From Paracoccus amoyensis (GTDB lineage: Bacteria > Pseudomonadota > Alphaproteobacteria > Rhodobacterales > Rhodobacteraceae), in assembly GCF_014490725.1 (NCBI RefSeq), contig NZ_JACOQL010000004.1:434001-498000 (forward strand): DNA of 64,000 nucleotides. Direction: 5' to 3'. Positions 58,960 through 64,000 of the stretch are shown here, one piece after another (the stretch's first letter is position 1; each line of letters begins with the position of its first letter). The position numbers and the translations under genes were made by a program. The notes beneath the pieces were generated by a model that searched no databases, was not told where the DNA came from, and was given only the letters and a program-made list of their open reading frames with translations.

Positions 58960-61377
58960 ATGACCGACAGATTGCCCATCGAAGATGCCATTCCTGACTT
59001 GCGGGACGCCTTGGCGCGTCATGGCCGGGCCGTACTGGTTGCGCCGCCGGGGGCGGGCAAGACGACACGGGTGCCGCTGGCGCTGATGGACCAGATCAAA
59101 GGCCGCATTGTCATGTTGGAGCCGCGCAGACTGGCCGCGCGGGCGGCGGCAACGCGGATGGCGGCCACGCTGGGCGAAGCGGTGGGCAAGCGTGTCGGCT
59201 ATCGCATCCGGGGCGAATCCGTTCCGGGCACCCGGATCGAGGTCGTCACCGAGGGGATCTTGACCCGGATGATCCAGTCCGATCCGTCGCTGGATGGAAT
59301 TGGTTGCGTCATATTCGACGAATTTCATGAACGCAGCCTGAATGCCGATCTGGGGCTGGCACTGGTTTGGGAAGCGCGGGGCGCATTGCGCGATGATCTG
59401 GTGCTGCTGGTCATGTCGGCCACATTGGATGCGGAACCCGTTGCGGCGCTGCTGGATGCCGCGCCGATTGTGCGGGCCGAGGGGCGGGCATTCCCGGTCG
59501 AGACCCGCTATCTGGATCGTCCCTTGCCCGCCGGCTTTCGCCTGGTGGATGAGGCGGCCCGCCTGATCGCGCATGCCGAGGCCGAAACAAGAGAGACGGG
59601 CGGCTCGCTGCTGGCATTTCTGCCGGGCGAGGGGGAAATTCACCGCGTTATGGCGAAACTTGGCGCGACGGGGTGCGAGGTATTGCCGCTTTACGGCGCA
59701 TTGGAGGCCAAGGCGCAGCAAGCGGCGCTGTCGCCGCCGGGGGACAGGCGGCGAATCGTGCTGGCGACCTCGATCGCGGAGACATCCTTGACCATCCCGA
59801 ATGTGCGGGTCGTGGTCGATGCCGGGCGCGCCCGGGGGGCGCGGTTTGATCCGGGCAGCGGGATGTCCCGGCTGGTGACAGAGCGCGTCAGCCGGGCCGA
59901 GGCGGATCAGCGTCGGGGGCGTGCCGGTCGCGTTGCGCCGGGCATTTGCTATCGCATGTGGGCGCTGACCGAGGAGGGCGCATTGCCCAGTTTCGCACCG
60001 CCCGAAATCATGGTGGCCGATCTGGCTGCACTGGCGCTAGAGCTGGCAAATTGGGGGGCTGCGCCTGCCGATCTGGCCTTCTTGACCCCCCCGCCCGATG
60101 CCGCAATGGCCGAGGCGCGGGAGCTGTTGCAGGGGGTGCAGGCGTTGGATGGGCAAGGGCGGATAACCGATCACGGGCGGGCGCTGGCGCATTTGCCACT
60201 GCATCCGCGGATTGGGCATATGCTGATAAGCGCAGGACGTGATGCGGCAGAGCTGGCCGCGCTGCTGTCGGACCGCGATCCGCTGCGGGGCGCACCGATT
60301 GATCTGACGCTAAGGTTACAGGCGATCCGCGATCCGAAAGCTTATGCCGCGCGGCATCCATGGGAAGCAAACCGCGGCACCATTCAGCGATTGCGGGACG
60401 AAGCCAACCGCCTGCGTCGCATGACGGTGGATGCGCGGGAATTGTCACCGGGCGCGATGGCGGCGTTGGCCTATCCCGACAGGATCGGCCTGCGGCGCAA
60501 GGGGGATGATCCGCGTTATGTGCTTTCGGGCGGCAAGGGCGCGATCATGGATGCGGCCGATCCGCTGGCCCGTCAACGGCTGATCGTCGCGCTGGATCTG
60601 GACGGCGACACGCGAGAGGCGCGGGTCCGGCTGGCTGCGCCACTGGATGAAACGGATCTGCGGGTGATCTATGGTGACCGCATCGAAACGCTGCGGATCT
60701 GCGAATGGTCTCGCCGCGAAGGCCGCGTGATGGCGCGAGAGCAAGAGCGGCTGGGCGCGTTGATCCTGTCGGATCGTGTCTGGTCCGACGTGCCGGAGGA
60801 CGACATTGCAAAGGCCGCGTTGGAAGGTTTGCGCCAGGAAGGGTTGCCATGGACGCGTGCGACGTCCCGGTTGCGCGCGCGGATCGCGTTGCTGGATGAA
60901 TTGGGACCAAGCGATGATGCCAGCCTTTTGGCTGATGGCGAATGGCTGCTGCCGTGGTTGGGCCGGGTTCGCAATTTGGCCGATCTGCGCGCGCTGGATC
61001 TGACCGAGCCGCTGAAGGCCAAGATCGGCTGGGCTGGGCAGCAGATGTTGGATCAACAGGTGCCTGCACATTTCGTGACGCCCTTGGGACGAAAGGTGGC
61101 GATTGATTACGACCATGAGACGCCCTCGATCGAGTTGCGCTTGCAGGAACTGTTTGGCGTCACCCGTCATCCGGTTGTGGGCGGCAGGCCGTTGCGGATC
61201 AGTCTGCTGTCACCGGGCGGAAAGCCGGTGCAGGTAACGATGGATCTGCCGGGGTTCTGGGCCTCATCCTATGCTGACGTGCGCAAGGATATGCGCGGAC
61301 GCTATCCGCGCCATCCCTGGCCGGAAGACCCGACCGAGGCCGATCCGACAACGCGGGCCAAGCCACGCGGGACATAA
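58960..61377 (+). CDS. hrpB: ATP-dependent helicase HrpB
   Basis: An 805-residue DExH-box RNA helicase. Motifs are clear: I APPGAGKTTR (about residues 28-37), Ia LEPRRLAARAAA, II FDEFHERSLN (DEFH variant), III VMSATLDAEPV, and VI QRRGRAGRVAPG (about residue 320). The C-terminal HrpB domain ends in PWPEDPTEADPTTRAKPRGT. Its cellular role is poorly known in most bacteria. Gene-end GC-repeat at 61381 follows. Confidence 0.95.
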   Translation: MTDRLPIEDAIPDLRDALARHGRAVLVAPPGAGKTTRVPLALMDQIKGRIVMLEPRRLAARAAATRMAATLGEAVGKRVGYRIRGESVPGTRIEVVTEGILTRMIQSDPSLDGIGCVIFDEFHERSLNADLGLALVWEARGALRDDLVLLVMSATLDAEPVAALLDAAPIVRAEGRAFPVETRYLDRPLPAGFRLVDEAARLIAHAEAETRETGGSLLAFLPGEGEIHRVMAKLGATGCEVLPLYGALEAKAQQAALSPPGDRRRIVLATSIAETSLTIPNVRVVVDAGRARGARFDPGSGMSRLVTERVSRAEADQRRGRAGRVAPGICYRMWALTEEGALPSFAPPEIMVADLAALALELANWGAAPADLAFLTPPPDAAMAEARELLQGVQALDGQGRITDHGRALAHLPLHPRIGHMLISAGRDAAELAALLSDRDPLRGAPIDLTLRLQAIRDPKAYAARHPWEANRGTIQRLRDEANRLRRMTVDARELSPGAMAALAYPDRIGLRRKGDDPRYVLSGGKGAIMDAADPLARQRLIVALDLDGDTREARVRLAAPLDETDLRVIYGDRIETLRICEWSRREGRVMAREQERLGALILSDRVWSDVPEDDIAKAALEGLRQEGLPWTRATSRLRARIALLDELGPSDDASLLADGEWLLPWLGRVRNLADLRALDLTEPLKAKIGWAGQQMLDQQVPAHFVTPLGRKVAIDYDHETPSIELRLQELFGVTRHPVVGGRPLRISLLSPGGKPVQVTMDLPGFWASSYADVRKDMRGRYPRHPWPEDPTEADPTTRAKPRGT

Positions 61378-61380
61378 GGG

Positions 61381-61428
61381 GCGCTGCCCCCGCCGCCTTT
61401 CGGCGGCTCCCCCGGGGTATTTGGACAA
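61381..61428 (-). repeat. Intergenic GC-rich repeat with hairpin, copy 2
   Basis: The stretch contains GCCGCC/GGCGGC with a TTTC loop (61392-61407) within a larger palindromic context. Read on the minus strand it gives CAAATACCCCGGGGGAGCC leading into GGGGGCAG, closely matching copy 1 at 3382 (CAAATATCCTCGGGGGTCC, GGGGGCAG). It lies between the convergent hrpB and folD genes and may serve as a terminator. Confidence 0.55.
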
Positions 61429-61436
61429 AGAAGAAA

Positions 61437-62312
61437 TTACGGGGTCAGGCCTTCGGGATCGGGCAGGCCGTAGACGCGGGCGGTCGCAGTCAGGGTATTT
61501 GCCAGCAGGCAGGCGATGGTCATCGGGCCGACGCCGCCGGGAACGGGGGTAATCGCGCCCGCGATTTCCTTTGCAGCGTCGAAATCGACATCACCGACAA
61601 GGCCATCATCGGTGCGGTTGATGCCCACGTCGATCACCGTCGCGCCGGGCTTGATCCAGTCGCCCTGAACCATTCGGGGGTGGCCCACGGCGGCGACCAG
61701 GATGTCGGCCTGTCGGCAGAGTTCCGGCAGGTTGTCGGTCCGGGAATGGGCAATGGTAACGGTTGCGCTGTCGCGCAGCAGAAGCTGTGCCATCGGCTTG
61801 CCCACGATGTTCGAGCGGCCGATGATCACCGCGCGTTTGCCCGAAAGGCTGCCCAAGTGATCGCGCAGCATCATCAGGCAGCCCAGTGGCGTGCAGGGCA
61901 CCATGGCTTTCTGCCCGGTTGCCAACAGGCCGACATTCAACACGTTAAAGCCATCCACATCCTTGGCCGGGTCGATGGCGTTGATGACCAGGGCTTCGTC
62001 CATGTGTTTCGGCAGCGGAAGCTGGACAAGGATGCCGTTGACCGCTGGATCCTCGTTCAGCTGGTCGATCAGCGCCAGCAATGCGTCTTGTGGCGTATCG
62101 GCAGGCAGTTTGTGTTCATAGGAGTTCATTCCGACTTCGCGGGTCATTCTGCCCTTGGAGCGGACATAGACCTGACTGGCGGGATCTTCACCGACCAGCA
62201 CCACGGCCAGCCCGGGGACAATGCCCTGATCCTTCAGCCCGGCGACTTCGGTCGCGATGCGGGTGCGCAGGTTGGCGGCGAAGGCTTTGCCATCAATCAG
62301 GGTGGCGGTCAT
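61437..62312 (-). CDS. folD: Bifunctional methylenetetrahydrofolate dehydrogenase / methenyltetrahydrofolate cyclohydrolase
   Basis: Interconverts one-carbon folate species (5,10-methylene-THF to 10-formyl-THF). The 291-residue protein has [13 protein letters not shown] with the catalytic Lys (about residue 54), [17 protein letters not shown], the nucleotide-binding [15 protein letters not shown] and the [13 protein letters not shown] signature near the C-terminus. It overlaps the upstream chorismate mutase gene by ATGA. Confidence 0.97.
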   Translation of the reverse strand: MTATLIDGKAFAANLRTRIATEVAGLKDQGIVPGLAVVLVGEDPASQVYVRSKGRMTREVGMNSYEHKLPADTPQDALLALIDQLNEDPAVNGILVQLPLPKHMDEALVINAIDPAKDVDGFNVLNVGLLATGQKAMVPCTPLGCLMMLRDHLGSLSGKRAVIIGRSNIVGKPMAQLLLRDSATVTIAHSRTDNLPELCRQADILVAAVGHPRMVQGDWIKPGATVIDVGINRTDDGLVGDVDFDAAKEIAGAITPVPGGVGPMTIACLLANTLTATARVYGLPDPEGLTP

Positions 62313-62611
62313 TCACGGTCTCCGTTCAGGTGGCGGTCTTCCTGGGCAATCGCTGCTTCGATCAACTGACGCCAGATATCTTCGATCAGGTCGGCATCCA
62401 GCCCCGCAGTGGCGGCATGTCGGCGCGCATTTGCGACCACCTGTTCAACGCGGGTGTCGATGCGGGCGGGCCAGCCGATATTGGATTTGATCTGAGCGGC
62501 GCGGTCGATCAGCGCGTGGCGTTCCGCCAGAAGGCCGATCAGTTTCTTGTCCAGCGCGTCGATATGGGCGCGCAACGTCGCCATGTCGTTGATCTGGTCT
62601 GTCTGGGTCAT
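62309..62611 (-). CDS. Chorismate mutase (AroQ class)
   Basis: A 100-residue all-helical chorismate mutase converting chorismate to prephenate for Phe/Tyr synthesis. The [30 protein letters not shown] block (about residues 13-42) carries the active-site Arg and Lys, and the C-terminal [14 protein letters not shown] holds the Gln. The start at 62611 has GAAGG at about 6 bases; the longer frame from 62689 is Cys-rich and spurious. It is coupled to folD by a 4-base overlap, an uncommon pairing with no obvious logic. Confidence 0.92.
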   Translation of the reverse strand: MTQTDQINDMATLRAHIDALDKKLIGLLAERHALIDRAAQIKSNIGWPARIDTRVEQVVANARRHAATAGLDADLIEDIWRQLIEAAIAQEDRHLNGDRE

Positions 62612-62694
62612 CGCGAACCTTCGCTTTGTTGGCCCGCACATGCACCCAAACGGACGTAAGACGCAAGGGCAGCGCAGCCGGCAGCGCAAAGAAA

Positions 62695-62720
62695 AACCCC
62701 GGCCTTCGGGGGCCGGGGTT
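62695..62720 (-). terminator. Intrinsic terminator of ftsH
   Basis: A 10-bp stem, AACCCCGGCC / GGCCGGGGTT with loop TTCGGG, lies between the ftsH stop and the chorismate mutase start. On the minus strand it is followed by TTTCTTT. Confidence 0.85.
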
Positions 62721-62739
62721 CGTTTCTGTCACCTGTCGA

Positions 62740-64000
62740 TCAAGCCGGAGCGGGGTCGCCGCCTTGTGAATTTGGCTTGCCGACTTTCGGGATCGCCGTG
62801 ACCGACGGGATCGAGCTGCCGGGCGTATCATCATCGCCGCCCAAAGCTTCACCCCGGATAACCTTGCCGATCTCTTCGCCCGTCAGGGTTTCATATTCCA
62901 GCAAACCCTGAGCCAGACGTTCAAATTCGACGTCCTTTTCGATCAGGATACGACGGGCTTCTTGATAGCCTTCCTCGATCAGATCGCGAACTTCCTGTTC
63001 GATCAGTTCTTTGGTCGCGGCCGAGACCGAGAAGCCGCCAGTGCTGCCGTTATATCCTTCATGCGCTTCGGCATAGTCAACGGCGCCGACCTTGTCGGAC
63101 ATTCCCCACCTCATCACCATGGCGCGGGCCAATGCGGATGCCTGCTGAATATCGCCCGCAGGACCATTCGAGACGCCTTCTTCACCGTATTTGATGATTT
63201 CGGCGGCTTTGCCGGCCATGGTCATGGCGATTTTCTGCTTCGCTTCGTCCTTGTGGAAGTTCAGCCGATCCATTTCCGGCAGGCTGACCACCATGCCAAG
63301 CGCACCACCACGTGGGATGATCGTGGCTTTATAGACCGGGTCGGTTTTGGGCAGGGACAAGCCGACAACGGCGTGGCCAGCCTCGTGATAGGCGGTTTTT
63401 TCCTTCTGCTCGGGGGTCAGGACCAGACTGCGGCGTTCGACGCCCAGCATGACCTTGTCCTTCGCGTTCTCGAAATCTTCCATGCTGACGAAACGGCGAC
63501 CGATGCGGGCAGCCATCAGAGCGGCCTCGTTGACCAGGTTCATCAGATCGGCACCGGAAAAGCCGGGCGTGCCGCGCGCGATGATGCGCAGATCGACATC
63601 GGGACCGACCGGAACCTTGCGGGCGTGAACCGACAGGATCTTTTCGCGGCCTTTGATATCCGGGTTAGGGACGTGGATCTGACGGTCAAAACGGCCCGGA
63701 CGCAGCAGGGCAGGGTCCAGAACGTCCTTGCGGTTGGTTGCGGCGACGATGATGATGCCTTCATTGGCTTCAAAACCGTCCATTTCGACCAGCAACTGGT
63801 TCAGCGTCTGTTCGCGTTCGTCATTGCCACCGCCGATGCCGACACCGCGGGCACGGCCAACGGCGTCGATTTCGTCGATGAACAGAATACAGGGCGCAGA
63901 TTTCTTGGCTTGTTCAAACATGTCGCGGACGCGGCTTGCGCCGACACCGACGAACATTTCCACAAAATCCGAACCCGAGATGGTGAAGAAGGGCACGCCA
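62740..64000 (-). CDS. ftsH: ATP-dependent zinc metalloprotease FtsH (partial, N-terminus outside window)
   Basis: The C-terminal about 420 residues of FtsH, the membrane-anchored AAA+ protease. Visible parts are the pore motif [13 protein letters not shown], Walker B ([13 protein letters not shown]), second region of homology ([15 protein letters not shown]), and the zinc protease motif HEAGHA followed by the Asp-containing domain. The frame continues past position 64000, and the GTG at 63996 is internal (Val), not a start. The N-terminal membrane helices and Walker A lie beyond the window edge. The C-terminal tail is short and Pro/Gly-rich. Confidence 0.97.
   Translation of the reverse strand, partial: GVPFFTISGSDFVEMFVGVGASRVRDMFEQAKKSAPCILFIDEIDAVGRARGVGIGGGNDEREQTLNQLLVEMDGFEANEGIIIVAATNRKDVLDPALLRPGRFDRQIHVPNPDIKGREKILSVHARKVPVGPDVDLRIIARGTPGFSGADLMNLVNEAALMAARIGRRFVSMEDFENAKDKVMLGVERRSLVLTPEQKEKTAYHEAGHAVVGLSLPKTDPVYKATIIPRGGALGMVVSLPEMDRLNFHKDEAKQKIAMTMAGKAAEIIKYGEEGVSNGPAGDIQQASALARAMVMRWGMSDKVGAVDYAEAHEGYNGSTGGFSVSAATKELIEQEVRDLIEEGYQEARRILIEKDVEFERLAQGLLEYETLTGEEIGKVIRGEALGGDDDTPGSSIPSVTAIPKVGKPNSQGGDPAPA

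Noticed and set aside
63996..63998. GTG as start codon of the ftsH open frame
   Set aside because: The family alignment places this Val inside the AAA domain; the gene clearly continues beyond the window.

Overview
The window is GC-rich (roughly 60-65 %), gene-dense chromosomal DNA of an alphaproteobacterium, most likely a Rhodobacteraceae member close to Paracoccus. This is inferred from a bioR-BioR box-bioY arrangement known from that group, protein character throughout, the Rhodobacteraceae-type 'CAAATA..CC..CGGGGG' intergenic repeat, and gene content. I see no rRNA operon, CRISPR array, prophage or intact mobile element. Two tRNA genes are present, Met-CAT and Leu-TAA, both on the minus strand.

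Layout. 0-16 kb is mostly housekeeping: a FemAB-like acyltransferase, a Prx5-type peroxiredoxin, a ferredoxin-reductase-like flavoprotein, rsmD, a DUF305 protein, a PLP aminotransferase, an MsbA-like ABC exporter translationally coupled to ygfZ, dinB, tRNA-Met, gltX, a zincin coupled to pfkB, efp, a MOSC protein and tRNA-Leu. 16-25 kb holds arginase, a TonB-dependent receptor, metG, a MerR/carboxymuconolactone-decarboxylase pair, nudC and an M20 peptidase. 25-31 kb is a complete RND tripartite efflux operon (adaptor, pump, outer-membrane lipoprotein). Its divergent TetR repressor gene looks frameshifted, and a strong palindromic operator lies between them. 31-36 kb has a FAH-family enzyme, an orphan cbiZ, a protein made almost wholly of RTX repeats, and an ECF sigma/anti-sigma pair divergent from a secreted subtilase with two Asp runs. 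36-39 kb is the biotin island: bioR, an exact BioR box, bioY and a DUF1284 gene, followed upstream by DUF924 and pirin genes.

39-49.4 kb looks like an electrophile/quinone-stress region. It contains three glyoxalase-fold (VOC) proteins, one fused to an alpha/beta hydrolase, plus an FMN reductase, a DoxX protein, two LysR regulators, a lactate-oxidase-like flavoenzyme and an ArsR/NIPSNAP/ABM-monooxygenase module. Its parts resemble the Bacillus Mhq regulon, but the arrangement is different. A decayed IS5-family transposase sits between two arms of this region. 49.4-56.2 kb begins with a GT61 glycosyltransferase gene broken by two in-frame amber codons. It continues with a ygiB-ygiC pair and an amino-sugar operon (kinase, GntR regulator with in-frame deletions, SIS-domain deaminase, nagA). 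56.4-64 kb has ycjX-ycjF (ycjF apparently frameshifted), hrpB, folD, a chorismate mutase and the 3' part of ftsH, which runs off the window.

The most informative anomalies are the broken genes (tetR, ycjF, the GT61 gene, the GntR gene and the IS5 remnant) and the VOC/hydrolase cluster. Two frameshifts (tetR, ycjF) fit single-base losses in homopolymers, so sequencing error must be excluded first. I did not find a clearly unprecedented system; the best candidates are the sigma/anti-sigma/poly-Asp protease locus, the VOC-hydrolase cluster and the bioY-DUF1284 operon.
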